A stretch of 64,000 nt of DNA from an uncultured Chloroflexota bacterium (lineage in GTDB: Bacteria; Chloroflexota; Dehalococcoidia; Lucifugimonadales; UBA1127): positions 124,001-188,000 of the forward strand of contig CAJWQJ010000001.1 of NCBI GenBank assembly GCA_913045315.1. The letters run 5' to 3'. Numbering within the stretch: the first letter of the stretch is position 1; each line of letters begins with the position of its first letter. This document shows, piece after piece, positions 39,244 to 49,980 of the stretch. The notes below the pieces were generated by a model. It had not been told where the DNA came from and did not search any database. It saw only the letters and a list, made by a program, of their open reading frames with translations. The position numbers and the translations under genes are program-made.

Positions 39244-41967
39244 TTATTTTTGAAGTGTTTTTATTAATTTACGAATACTATTAATTGCTTCAGGTAACAT
39301 TTCAGGATTTTTCCCACCTGCTTGAGCTAATTCAGGTTTTCCACCACCACCACCATTAATTGATTTAGCGCCTTCTTTAATTAGGTTTACTGCATTAAAT
39401 CCTTGTTGAACCAAATCGTTAGTAATCATAACAATTAATAATGCACTGTTATTGTTGTTACAACCTAATACAATGATTCCACTAATAATATGGTCACGCA
39501 GTTTATCACCGAGTGCACGTAAATCTTCTGAATTCGTAGCTTGAATTTCAGCTGAAATTGTTTTTATTTCACCTATTAATTCAATATTTTTCAACAATTT
39601 CTCTGCCTGTTGAATAGAAAGTATAGAGTTAAGTGTACTTGTTTTATCTTTTTCATTTTCTAATTCCTCTTGAATCGCATCAATTCTTTGCAGGATATTA
39701 TTTGGTGAAGTATCGAGCTTGTTGGATATTGCTGAAATAGTATTATTTAAATCATTTATGTTTTCTAACGCTGCTAAACCAGTAGTTGCTTCCAATCTTC
39801 TCACACCTGAACCAATGGAACTCTCAGAGGAGATATAGATTAAGCCTAATTCTCCTGTTCTATTAGCATGAGTTCCCCCACAAACTTCTTTACTAAAGCT
39901 TTCTTTTGATTCTATTTCAGTATTAGTTACTCCCATCTCAATTATTTGTACAAGTGATCCGTATTTATCTCCAAAAAATGCTAATGCTCCTTCATTCAAA
40001 GCTTCTGCATAAGAAGAATGTGTTTTCAATATAGTTGAATCATTTAGGATTTGAACATTCACAAGAGATTGGATTGCATGAATTTCTTGTGAATCAAGTG
40101 ATTTTGGATGAGTAAAATCGAAACGCATTCTATCTGGAGCAACTAGTGAACCTGCTTGTCTGACATGTGACCCTAGAAAGTTTCTAAGAGCGGCATGAAT
40201 TAAATGCGTAGCAGAATGACTTCGAGATAAGGCTTGTCTATAAGTAGTGTCAACAGATGTTTGAATTTCGTCTTCTACCTTGATACTTCCTGATTTTACA
40301 ATACCATGGTGTACGATCAATCCTTCAATTGGTGATTGGGTATCTTCAATGTATATATTGCATTTTTCGTTAAAAATCCACCCTTTGTCACCAAGTTGAC
40401 CACCACTTTCTGCATAAAACGGAGTAGTTTTTAGTATAATTTCGATTACTTCATCTTTTTTCGCTTTTTTTAGAGGTTGACCTTTTTCATCTAATATTGC
40501 AATTACCACGGATTTCCCAGACATTTCGGAATAACCTATGAAATTTACTGGTTCTGAATTGATTTGGTCGTATTGGAATACCTTTGAGTCTTTTTTGATT
40601 TTGGTTTTGTTTGCATTTCTTGCAAGTTCCCTTTGCGAATTCATTGCATCTTGAAATCCTTGATGATCTATTGCTATACCTTTTGATTTAGCTATTTCTT
40701 CTACTTCTTCAATTGGTACTCCATAGGTATCCCATATTGTAAAAGCAGCACTTCCAATAAGAGTATTTTCTAAAACCATTCCTGATTCAGAATCTAGCAT
40801 TGTCTCAACTATTTCTAAACCTTGTTCAAGGATTCTTCCAAATTGTTGTTCTTCAGCGTTAATAATATCTGAAATAATTTGTTGATTTGCTAATAATTCT
40901 GGATATGTCTTGCCCATATGTTTTATCATCGTATCAGATGTATCACTAATGAATGATCCTGAAAGCCCTATGCTTTTTCCATATCGTGCTGCTCTTCGTA
41001 TAAGCCTTCTCAAAACGTATCCACGACCATCATTACCTGGTACTACGCCGTCATTCACTAAAAATGCTGCACCTCTTGAATGCTCAACAACTACTCTAAT
41101 TGCTTGGTCAGTTTTATTATCTGATCCATAATGTAAACCATTTGTACTACAAAATTGTGAAATTATTGGTTTGAACAAGTCGGTTTCAAATACATTATTA
41201 ACATTCTGGCAAATTACAGCCGCTCGTTCTAATCCCATGCCGGTGTCTATGTTCGGAGTTGGAAGATCTGTTAATAATCCAGCAAGGTCTTGATAGAATT
41301 GCATAAAAACAAGGTTCCAAAGTTCCACAAATCGTTCGCAATTATCGCAGTTCGGGTGACATCCAACTATCCTATCAGGATCTGTAATTTGTTGATTAAG
41401 ATCATTTGGTGATAGTAAATTTGAACAACCTAAATTTTCACCAAAGTCGTAGTGAATTTCTGAGCAAGGTCCGCACGGACCCTCATCTCCAGGAGGTCCC
41501 CACCAATTGTCTGATTTGCCATATCTATAAATTCTTTCTTTAGGTATTGAGGTTAGTTCTAACCACAAATTAATTGCCTCTTCGTCTTCAAAGTATACTG
41601 TTACATATAATTTATTTGGGTTGAGTCCTAAGGTTTCTGTAATAAATTCCCATGCATATGAAATAGCTTCTTTTTTAAAATAATCACCAATACTGAAATT
41701 ACCTAGCATTTCGAAAAATGTAAGATGTTTGTGGTCTCCGACAGTGTCAATATCTGTTGTTCGAAAGCATTTTTGAATTGAGGTAATTCTTTTGTCTGGA
41801 GGCGAAATTTCGCCTAGAAAATAAGGTTTAAACTGAACCATTCCAGCTGTAGTTAAGAGTAGTGTTGGATCACCTGCAGGAACTAGTGATGAACTAGGCA
41901 TAATCAGATGGTTTTTTTTATTGAAAAAGTTTAAAAACTTTTCGCGGATATCTAGTGTACTTATCAT
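39244..41967 (-). CDS. alaS: Alanine-tRNA ligase
   Basis: 907 residues, full length. Class II catalytic domain 1-240 (FLNFFNKKNHLIMPSSSLVP start, GMGLERAAVICQ motif 3), editing domain with SHSATHLIHAALR (HxxxH) and CGGTHANRTGE, then coiled coil and C-Ala domain ending with GGGGKPELAQAGG. AAGG lies upstream of the ATG. Divergent from rex. Confidence 0.97.
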   Translation of the reverse strand: MISTLDIREKFLNFFNKKNHLIMPSSSLVPAGDPTLLLTTAGMVQFKPYFLGEISPPDKRITSIQKCFRTTDIDTVGDHKHLTFFEMLGNFSIGDYFKKEAISYAWEFITETLGLNPNKLYVTVYFEDEEAINLWLELTSIPKERIYRYGKSDNWWGPPGDEGPCGPCSEIHYDFGENLGCSNLLSPNDLNQQITDPDRIVGCHPNCDNCERFVELWNLVFMQFYQDLAGLLTDLPTPNIDTGMGLERAAVICQNVNNVFETDLFKPIISQFCSTNGLHYGSDNKTDQAIRVVVEHSRGAAFLVNDGVVPGNDGRGYVLRRLIRRAARYGKSIGLSGSFISDTSDTMIKHMGKTYPELLANQQIISDIINAEEQQFGRILEQGLEIVETMLDSESGMVLENTLIGSAAFTIWDTYGVPIEEVEEIAKSKGIAIDHQGFQDAMNSQRELARNANKTKIKKDSKVFQYDQINSEPVNFIGYSEMSGKSVVIAILDEKGQPLKKAKKDEVIEIILKTTPFYAESGGQLGDKGWIFNEKCNIYIEDTQSPIEGLIVHHGIVKSGSIKVEDEIQTSVDTTYRQALSRSHSATHLIHAALRNFLGSHVRQAGSLVAPDRMRFDFTHPKSLDSQEIHAIQSLVNVQILNDSTILKTHSSYAEALNEGALAFFGDKYGSLVQIIEMGVTNTEIESKESFSKEVCGGTHANRTGELGLIYISSESSIGSGVRRLEATTGLAALENINDLNNTISAISNKLDTSPNNILQRIDAIQEELENEKDKTSTLNSILSIQQAEKLLKNIELIGEIKTISAEIQATNSEDLRALGDKLRDHIISGIIVLGCNNNNSALLIVMITNDLVQQGFNAVNLIKEGAKSINGGGGGKPELAQAGGKNPEMLPEAINSIRKLIKTLQK

Positions 41968-42133
41968 GGTTCAACCTTATACATTATTCTACTTTTCTAT
42001 AATAGTTTAATCTTATCTTGCTAGATGGGGAATATATTTTTTAAATGAATTTTACATAATAGTTTGCATGAATATGTTATTTTGGTCTATTATTCACTCG
42101 TTCATGCCTAGTGGGGGGGGTGGAGATGTGACG

Positions 42134-42829
42134 ATGCAAAAAGGGGACATGATTTACCAAAATGGCGATACTGCTCACATACATTTAGCACATATTCCTG
42201 AAGTAGTAGTTTCTAGGATTCCCCAATATTTTCGAACTCTTAATGATTTATTTCAGTCAGGTGAAACTGTCATAAACTCACAATCTTTGGGTAAAATTCT
42301 TCAAATTACACCAGCACAAATTAGAAAAGACCTAAGTTATTTCGGAAAATTTGGCAAACAAGGGAAGGGATATAACGTAGAGTATTTACTTGATGCACTA
42401 CGTGGAGTTTTAGGCCTGGATAGGGAATGGAAAGTTGCTGTAATAGGAGTTGGACGATTAGGCAGAGCTATTATTGGATACCCTGGTTTTGGTCCTGATG
42501 GTTTTAAAATTGTAGCTTCATTTGATGAAGACCCGCGTCAAGTTGGACAAAGCTTTGGAGGTTTAATTGTTAGACCGATGAGTGAACTTGCAAATGTTGT
42601 AAGTAAAGAAAATATAAAGATAGCAATTGTTGCTGTGCCTGCTTCACAAGCCAATAAAGTCGTCAATATGTTAGTCGAAGTAGGAATTAAGGCTATTTTG
42701 AATTATGCTCCAACTTCACCAATAACTCCCAAGAACGTTAGGGTTCGTAATATTGATCCAATAGTTTCTCTACAAGCTATGACTTTTTATCTGCAATCGG
42801 AAAAAGAAGTAGAAATAAGTTTGGTTTAA
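42134..42829 (+). CDS. rex: Redox-sensing transcriptional repressor Rex
   Basis: About 231 residues. N-terminal winged helix (30-80: IPQYFRTL, SQSLGKILQITPAQIRKDLSYFG, GKQGKGYNVEYL) and an NAD(H)-binding Rossmann domain with VIGVGRLGRAI (GVGRLG 105-110). It senses the NADH/NAD ratio and typically represses respiratory genes. The ATG at 42134 has GGAG 8 bases upstream. The frame remains open to 42068 across a run of eight G. No clear Rex operator was found by eye next to nuo, atp or rex. Confidence 0.93.
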   Translation: MQKGDMIYQNGDTAHIHLAHIPEVVVSRIPQYFRTLNDLFQSGETVINSQSLGKILQITPAQIRKDLSYFGKFGKQGKGYNVEYLLDALRGVLGLDREWKVAVIGVGRLGRAIIGYPGFGPDGFKIVASFDEDPRQVGQSFGGLIVRPMSELANVVSKENIKIAIVAVPASQANKVVNMLVEVGIKAILNYAPTSPITPKNVRVRNIDPIVSLQAMTFYLQSEKEVEISLV

Positions 42830-42832
42830 TTT

Positions 42833-43090
42833 TCAAGTAAGTTCCGCAGAATCAGCTAAGACAGTAACCGTATTTGCTAGCATTTCTAAAAAACCACCAC
42901 CAATTGTTATAATTTCCCTGTTTCCGTTATTAGTTACTTGTAAATTCCCAGATTTTAATGAGGTTAGTAATGGTGCATGGTTTGGTAATATACCTAGTTC
43001 ACCAGAATCACCTGGTGCAACAATCGAATCCACCTCACCTGAGTACACTGTTCCTTCAGCGGTAACAATCTCTAATTTCATGGTTGCCAT
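42833..43090 (-). CDS. atpC: ATP synthase epsilon subunit (short, beta-sandwich only)
   Basis: 85 residues containing the N-terminal beta sandwich (IVTAEGTVYSGEVDSIVAPGDSGELGILPNHAPLLT). The C-terminal two-helix domain that inhibits ATP hydrolysis in most bacteria (total about 130-140 residues) is absent, and the ORF stops cleanly just before the convergent rex stop. Last gene of the atp operon. Confidence 0.94.
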   Translation of the reverse strand: MATMKLEIVTAEGTVYSGEVDSIVAPGDSGELGILPNHAPLLTSLKSGNLQVTNNGNREIITIGGGFLEMLANTVTVLADSAELT

Positions 43091-43119
43091 TCTTAGTGTT
43101 CCTTATTAAGGTTTTCGTA

Positions 43120-44535
<1,416 letters not shown>

Positions 44536-44560
44536 TTAATATATGAATATTATTTTTTGC

Positions 44561-45430
44561 TTATCCCTCTATCGACAAAGTTCCACTAATGATATCTAGA
44601 AGTTCTGCCGTAATAGATGCTTGTCTTATTTTATTTGCTTGTAATTTAAGATCTTTTGCCAGTTCGTTTGCATTATCGGTTGCGTTTCTCATTGCAACCA
44701 TTCGTGCAGATTCTTCGCTGGCGATAGATTCTCTAATTCCTTGGTATATTTTTGCTCCTACGTATCTAGGCAAAAGTGCATCGATAACTTCCATAGGTCC
44801 TGGTTCGTAAATAAAACCACCGGATTCCTGAGTTGAAATTTCTGCTGGTTCAATTGGTAATAAACGTTTGAGTACGGGGGTCTGATTTACAGTGTTAACG
44901 AATTCAGCATAACCAATGTAAACAGCATCTGTAGAACCTTGAATAAATGCGTCAACAACAAGTTCTGCAATTGGATTTATGTCAGTCAGGTTAGGCCTAT
45001 CTCCTAATCCTGTAAAAAATCCATCGAGCTTTTTTGTGATTCTTGAAAGATAGTCATTTCCTTTGCGGCCTACGGTTACCACAGATATTTCTTTTGTTTC
45101 CTGAGACTGCCTAAGAAAATCATTGGCTTGTCTGTTAAGATTACCAGGAAGAGCTCCACATAAACCTCGATCAGGTGTTATATGGATAAGAGTTACATTT
45201 TCTTCATTCCTTACTTCCAGAAGTGGATTGGTTTCATCGAGATCACCATCAGACATTGAAACCAGGTTCGAAAGCATGGTTGAAAGTTTTTCTGTATATG
45301 AACGTGAAGCCATAGCAGCAAGCTGAGCTCTTCGCATCTTAACAGATGCAACCATTTGCATTGCACGAGTTATTTTCTCAGTGTTTTGAACACTTCTGAT
45401 TCTAGATCGAATTTGTCTTAGGCTTGGCAT
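44561..45430 (-). CDS. atpG: ATP synthase gamma subunit
   Basis: 289 residues, central stalk. N-terminal helix MPSLRQIRSRIRSVQNTEKI and C-terminal MRNATDNANELAKDLKLQANKIRQASIT are the rotating coiled coil; TPDRGLCGALPGNLNR is the family signature. Confidence 0.96.
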   Translation of the reverse strand: MPSLRQIRSRIRSVQNTEKITRAMQMVASVKMRRAQLAAMASRSYTEKLSTMLSNLVSMSDGDLDETNPLLEVRNEENVTLIHITPDRGLCGALPGNLNRQANDFLRQSQETKEISVVTVGRKGNDYLSRITKKLDGFFTGLGDRPNLTDINPIAELVVDAFIQGSTDAVYIGYAEFVNTVNQTPVLKRLLPIEPAEISTQESGGFIYEPGPMEVIDALLPRYVGAKIYQGIRESIASEESARMVAMRNATDNANELAKDLKLQANKIRQASITAELLDIISGTLSIEG

Positions 45431-45448
45431 AGTTCTCTATCCGTATTC

Positions 45449-46960
45449 CTAGGCAATGAAAGAGGTTTTAAATTCCTCTATACCCTTTTTCAGAGTTTCT
45501 TCTTGGGTTTCATCCAAATCATTTGATTCTCGAATTCCATTAGCAACTTCAGGGTAGTTTGCTTGCATAAATCTTTGGAATTCAGATTCCCAACGTCCAA
45601 CAGCATCAAGTGGAACGCTATCTAAGAATCCATTGGTAACTGCATACAATATCAATGCTTGATGTTCCATTGATATTGGCTCATTTATTCCTTGTTTAAG
45701 AATTTCAATTGTTCGTTGACCTCTTTCAAGTTGAGTAAGTGTTGCTTGATCAAGATCAGATGTTCCAAATTGAGCAAAGGCAGCAAGTTCCCGATATTGT
45801 GAAAGGTCAAGTCTTATTCGACCAGCAACTCGTCTAATTGCTCTTCGTTGGGCAGCTCCACCTACTCGGGAAACAGATAGTCCAGCGTTTACTGCAGGGC
45901 GAGTACCAGCATTAAAAAGGTCTGCTTCTAAATAAATTTGACCATCAGTAATTGAAATTACATTCGTTGGTATGTAAGCAGAAACATCACCAGCTTGAGT
46001 TTCAATAATTGGAAGAGCGGTTATTGATCCTCCTCCACTTTCTGCGTCTAATTTTGCAGCTCTTTCAAGCAATCTGCTGTGAAGGTAAAATACGTCTCCA
46101 GGATAAGCCTCACGTCCAGCGGGCCTTCTTAGCAATAGTGATACTTGTCGATATGCCCATGAATGTTTTGAAAGATCATCATAGATTACAAGGGCATCCC
46201 CTCCACCTTCCATGAATTGTTCAGCAATTGCACAACCTGCATAAGGTGCAAGCCATTGTAGGGCAGCAGAATCAGCAGCATTTGCAGCTACTACTACTGT
46301 GTGTTCCATAGCTCCGAAGCGTTCAAGTGTACCTACTACTTGAGATACTTTACTTGCCTTTTGACCTATAGCAACGTATACACATTGAACGTTCTGACCT
46401 TTTTGATTTATGATCGCGTCTATACCTATTTGGGATTTTCCAGTAGATCTGTCACCAATTATTAATTGACGTTGCCCACGTCCAATGGGAGTCATTGCAT
46501 CGATTGCTTTGATACCTGTTTGTATTGGAGTATCTACTGAACTTCTTTTAGAAACGTCAGGTGCTACTCTTTCAACAGGGCGGAATGTTTCTGATTTTAT
46601 TGGGCCTTTCCCATCTAATGGACGCCCTAATGGGTCTACTACTCGACCAAGAAGTTCTTTTCCAACAGGAACTTCAACTATCCTTCCTGTAGTTTTAACT
46701 TCGTCACCTTCCTGAATAGAGCGTTCATCTCCAAGAATAACTGCTCCAACACTATCCTCTTCTAAGTTTAAAGCAATACCGAATACACTGTTTGGGAATT
46801 CAAGTAATTCCATCGAACGACAACTGGATAAGCCATGGACGCGTGCCACACCATCTCCAATTTCCACTACGACACCAGTATCAACCATTGTGACACGGGT
46901 TCCGAAACTTTCCATCTGTTTCTTTATAACTGATACTATGTCTTGTCCTTTATTAGCCAT
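45449..46960 (-). CDS. atpA: ATP synthase alpha subunit
   Basis: 503 residues, non-catalytic F1 subunit. Nucleotide site [13 protein letters not shown], a small change from the usual GDRQTGKT, and the [31 protein letters not shown] block. Arg finger region SRVGGAAQ present. Between atpH and atpG. Confidence 0.97.
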   Translation of the reverse strand: MANKGQDIVSVIKKQMESFGTRVTMVDTGVVVEIGDGVARVHGLSSCRSMELLEFPNSVFGIALNLEEDSVGAVILGDERSIQEGDEVKTTGRIVEVPVGKELLGRVVDPLGRPLDGKGPIKSETFRPVERVAPDVSKRSSVDTPIQTGIKAIDAMTPIGRGQRQLIIGDRSTGKSQIGIDAIINQKGQNVQCVYVAIGQKASKVSQVVGTLERFGAMEHTVVVAANAADSAALQWLAPYAGCAIAEQFMEGGGDALVIYDDLSKHSWAYRQVSLLLRRPAGREAYPGDVFYLHSRLLERAAKLDAESGGGSITALPIIETQAGDVSAYIPTNVISITDGQIYLEADLFNAGTRPAVNAGLSVSRVGGAAQRRAIRRVAGRIRLDLSQYRELAAFAQFGTSDLDQATLTQLERGQRTIEILKQGINEPISMEHQALILYAVTNGFLDSVPLDAVGRWESEFQRFMQANYPEVANGIRESNDLDETQEETLKKGIEEFKTSFIA

Positions 46961-47006
46961 GATCTCCCACCCTTAGTTGAAAATGTATAGCAAGTTTTAA
47001 CATTAT

Positions 47007-47531
47007 TTATCCATTTAATAATGAAGATCGCATTGAATCTAGTCGGCCTTTGATACTTCCGTCCAACACTTTATCTCCAATCCTAATTACAACTCCACCT
47101 ATTAAAGATTCATCTACAGATTCACTTAATTCAATTTTCTTCCCTAATTGATCTGAAAGTTGTTTAGTTAGTTTCGTTTTTTCGTTTTTATTAAGTTTCA
47201 CGGCAGAGGTTACGGCTACCCTACTGATTCCTTTTATTGAATCAACAAGTATTTGGTATTGTTTTGAGATATCAGGGATATCTGATACAGATCCCTGTAG
47301 AATCAAAAGACGACAGAATGTTTCAAAATCTCCAGGGAAATTTGAAACCAAAAGCTTTATTACTTCAATTTTTTCATCTTCAGTAATAGTTGGTGCATTC
47401 ATGATGGTTATCAGATCCTTATGCTGAAGTGCATCCGACATCTCTGAAAGATGCACCGTCCAAGAGTCATAATCACCAGCTGTCTGTGCAGTTTCAAAAA
47501 CTGCTTGTGCATATCTTTTGGCTGAAGCCAT
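47007..47531 (-). CDS. atpH: ATP synthase delta subunit
   Basis: 174 residues. ASAKRYAQAVFETAQTAG at the start and VIRIGDKVLDGSIKGRLDSMR at the end match OSCP/delta. It clamps the peripheral stalk to the top of F1. 18 bases after atpF. Confidence 0.94.
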   Translation of the reverse strand: MASAKRYAQAVFETAQTAGDYDSWTVHLSEMSDALQHKDLITIMNAPTITEDEKIEVIKLLVSNFPGDFETFCRLLILQGSVSDIPDISKQYQILVDSIKGISRVAVTSAVKLNKNEKTKLTKQLSDQLGKKIELSESVDESLIGGVVIRIGDKVLDGSIKGRLDSMRSSLLNG

Positions 47532-47549
47532 TACAAGTACCTGCCGATA

Positions 47550-48047
47550 TTAACTATTATTATTACTGTCTTCCACAAGGACATTCTCAATAAGTTCACT
47601 GTGCTTACTTTTATCGATGCTGCTTTGTAAGATTTTCTCAGCAGCGGTAATAGCAAGCTCACTGAAATGCTGCCGAACTTCTTGTACGGCAGCATCAGTT
47701 TCCTGTTGAATTTCTATTCGAGCTCTTGCGAGCAAATTGTCCGCTTCTTGTCTAGCCTGCTCTGCTATTTGTTGCCGTTCATTTTCAGCTACTTGTCTAG
47801 CCTGCTCAAGCATTTGTTGAGCCTCTTGACGGTTTGCTGATAATTGTTCTTCAAGCTGAGTTCGTGCGTCAGATGATTCCTGTCGCACAGCTTCAGCTTC
47901 AGCTAGAGAGTCAGCAATTTTTTGCGATCGCTCATCAAGCATATCGAGAATGCGTTTGTATGCAAATTTATAAAGTACCACAAGCAATATAGTGAAGTTG
48001 ACTAAATAGACAACTAAACTTGGCCAGTGGAAACCCAGTTCGGCCAC
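47550..48047 (-). CDS. atpF: ATP synthase subunit b
   Basis: 165 residues: one N-terminal transmembrane helix (about 8-28) then a long Gln/Glu/Arg-rich coiled coil (30-150). Single b gene, so the stalk should be a homodimer. Runs of QARQ-type heptads are seen in the middle. Confidence 0.94.
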   Translation of the reverse strand: MAELGFHWPSLVVYLVNFTILLVVLYKFAYKRILDMLDERSQKIADSLAEAEAVRQESSDARTQLEEQLSANRQEAQQMLEQARQVAENERQQIAEQARQEADNLLARARIEIQQETDAAVQEVRQHFSELAITAAEKILQSSIDKSKHSELIENVLVEDSNNNS

Positions 48048-48079
48048 GATAGCCTCCTGTCCTACTTAAATTAAATTCT

Positions 48080-48310
48080 TTATGCTACAAATAGCAGCAT
48101 GATAGCAACAACGAAAGCATAGATTCCGATTGCCTCCGCGAAAGCAATTGCAAGAATCATATTTGTCAGAATTGCTCCACGTGCTTCAGGATTCCTCCCT
48201 AACGCATTCATAGCACCAGCACCCAATATGCCGATTCCAATGCCTGGGCCTATCATGCCCAATCCGGCTGTGAGACCAACTCCGATAAGTTTTGCAGCTT
48301 CTGCTTCCAT
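48080..48310 (-). CDS. atpE: ATP synthase subunit c
   Basis: 76-residue hairpin of two transmembrane helices with the GIGIGILGAGAMNALGRNPEA loop. The ion-binding carboxylate is Glu59 in AFAEAIGIYA. The residue after Glu is Ala, and the Gln and Ser/Thr ligands typical of sodium-binding rings are not seen, so coupling is probably to protons. Confidence 0.96.
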   Translation of the reverse strand: MEAEAAKLIGVGLTAGLGMIGPGIGIGILGAGAMNALGRNPEARGAILTNMILAIAFAEAIGIYAFVVAIMLLFVA

Positions 48311-48365
48311 AACTCCTCCTTTGAATTGCTATGGTATTATTCTAAATTTCAGACAGATTATAATA

Positions 48366-48464
48366 TTAATCTTGTCTGTTTGAATACATTGCGAAAATCA
48401 GCCCTAAGGCTGCTGCTGATAAACCTAAGGCTACCAGCGATAATACAAATGATAAACTCTCCAT
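48366..48464 (-). CDS. 32-residue single-helix membrane microprotein in the atp operon
   Basis: A small ORF between atpB and atpE on the operon strand encodes 32 residues: MESLSF, then a hydrophobic Ala/Leu/Gly-rich segment of about 20 residues ending in IFAMY, then a polar tail SNRQD. The ATG has GGGGAG 5 bases upstream and lies 11 bases after atpB; the stop is TAA, 55 bases before atpE. It has every mark of a translated gene. No known family is recognised; an assembly factor or accessory Fo subunit is a guess. Confidence 0.7.
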   Translation of the reverse strand: MESLSFVLSLVALGLSAAALGLIFAMYSNRQD

Positions 48465-48475
48465 ACGATCTCCCC

Positions 48476-49618
48476 TTAATGCTCTTCGTCATGTTCATGC
48501 GGAGTAATTGCAATAGAAACGAAAACAAGTGTTAATCCAGCAAAGATTAATGCTTGAACGAATCCTACCAGTAATTCTAATCCATAGAAAGGTATAGTTA
48601 AAATAAATGAAATTAAAAATGCTGAGACGAGAAGGAGTATTTCTCCTGCGGTCATATTACCAAATAATCTGAAGGTGAAACTGAGTAACCGAACAAATTC
48701 ACTTATTAGCTCAAGGATGCCAACGAAAAAGTCAATTAGGCCCATTCCAATTTTACCACGCAGAAGATTTTGGAATCTGAAGAATTTTCCAAAGTAACTA
48801 AAGCCAAGATATTTTAAAGCCAGCCCTTCAACAAACAAAAATGAAATAATTGCTAGTGCCATTGGCATATTTAAGTCTGTTCCTGCAGGTCTTAGAAATG
48901 TGGCACTAAGCCCTGGCGTTACTAATTCTGTTGATCCACCAGCATCAACTATGGCTTGTTTGCTATTTCCTTCAAATCTATTTGCTTCAATAGTAAGAGA
49001 TTTTGACAAAGAACCATCATCGATGATAGCAATTCGCGAATGATGTAGATGAAATTCATGGTCCAAATCTTTGATTGTCACATGGTCTCCATCGTGAAAA
49101 TGGCTGCTTTGTTCAATCTGTGTTAGAGAGACATTTTCCCATTTAGTATATCCAAAAGATTGATATACGGGTATTAAACCAAACCATGCATTAAATGAGA
49201 CAAAGAGAAAGAAAGTTGCTATGACTGGGAATACTGCTCGACTTTTTTCTTCGCCAATCACGCTTTTTACAAATCCCATCAGTCCATCAATTATTGTTTC
49301 CAGAAACCCTTGAAGTCGCCCTGGCACAACTTGCAATTTTCTGGTTCCAAATATAAATAGTAGTGCAAGAATTGAGGTAGAGACAAGTGAAGACAGGACG
49401 GTGTTGGTGAGTACGAATTGACTGCCACCCTTTACTGAATCTCCAGAGTGAGCACTTAAGACCTTTTGTGGAGCTAAGTGAACTTCTGGTTGGGGTACTC
49501 CGATAGCACCCTTAAGTGAAGTTTCACCAAAAAACGATGATCCTATTGCGCCAGCAATAAACCCAGCACCAACCATCGCTACAATAATTATTCCTATGCT
49601 TACTAAGATACTTTTCAA
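48476..49618 (-). CDS. atpB: ATP synthase subunit a with His-rich insertion
   Basis: 380 residues, longer than the typical 230-270. The Fo channel motifs are intact: SFRLFGNMTAGE with the essential Arg, and a final helix region ending with THVAFVSI-like GLTLVFVSIAITPHE. An insertion of about 90 residues (152-240) lies between the GLIP helix end and RPAGTDLN; it holds seven His (173-193). An N-terminal segment of about 70 residues precedes the first core helix. The C-terminus HEHDEEH is also His-rich. Confidence 0.93.
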   Translation of the reverse strand: MKSILVSIGIIIVAMVGAGFIAGAIGSSFFGETSLKGAIGVPQPEVHLAPQKVLSAHSGDSVKGGSQFVLTNTVLSSLVSTSILALLFIFGTRKLQVVPGRLQGFLETIIDGLMGFVKSVIGEEKSRAVFPVIATFFLFVSFNAWFGLIPVYQSFGYTKWENVSLTQIEQSSHFHDGDHVTIKDLDHEFHLHHSRIAIIDDGSLSKSLTIEANRFEGNSKQAIVDAGGSTELVTPGLSATFLRPAGTDLNMPMALAIISFLFVEGLALKYLGFSYFGKFFRFQNLLRGKIGMGLIDFFVGILELISEFVRLLSFTFRLFGNMTAGEILLLVSAFLISFILTIPFYGLELLVGFVQALIFAGLTLVFVSIAITPHEHDEEH

Positions 49619-49625
49619 CTGTTAC

Positions 49626-49874
49626 CTAATCACCTGATTTAATATGCTCTTTTTTATCTTTTTTTGTAGATAATGCTTCAACAATTGGCATAATCGCCTT
49701 ATATAGCCCGTAAAATGCTATGAGACTTCCGACTAAGACACCAATTGTTGTAAAAGTTACCCCTGTTCCGAACTTACTGTCTATGAAAACACCCAGTAGG
49801 GTTCCTCCCAAGATTGATGCAACCACATACCATCCAATGCCAGTTAGCCGTAAGGCAACTATCCACCAATGCAT
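49626..49874 (-). CDS. AtpZ/AtpI-like small membrane protein
   Basis: About 82 residues with two transmembrane helices (6-30 and 38-65) and a Lys-rich cytoplasmic tail. First gene of the atp operon, the position of AtpZ/AtpI, which helps c-ring assembly and Mg2+ transport. The ATG at 49874 has GGGGG 8 bases upstream, better than the start 12 codons earlier. The identification rests mostly on position, size and a Gly-rich helix pair. Confidence 0.75.
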   Translation of the reverse strand: MHWWIVALRLTGIGWYVVASILGGTLLGVFIDSKFGTGVTFTTIGVLVGSLIAFYGLYKAIMPIVEALSTKKDKKEHIKSGD

Positions 49875-49900
49875 TAAATATACCCCCAGGATATATGTGA

Positions 49901-49929
49901 ATGGTATCACTAGTAATCTTTATGGTCAA
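49901..49929 (-). promoter_or_regulatory. Promoter of the atp operon
   Basis: On the minus strand TTGACC (49924-49929) is 17 bases from TACCAT (49901-49906), which is preceded by TGA as an extended -10. It lies about 30 bases before the AtpZ/I-like start. The match is good for -35 and fair for -10. Confidence 0.55.
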
Positions 49930-49980
49930 TAAATTTCTTTTCAAATATAGGTTAAGAATTATTCTTTATTGTGATGAAAA

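Noticed and set aside
42068-42133. Rex translation from the ATG at 42068
   Set aside because: No ribosome-binding site precedes it; GGAG fits the ATG at 42134. The open frame across the G tract remains a minor possibility and is listed as a finding.
41968-42133. Rex operator in the alaS-rex gap
   Set aside because: No TTGTGA-N6-TCACAA-like palindrome was found by eye; partial half-sites only. A position-weight-matrix scan would decide.
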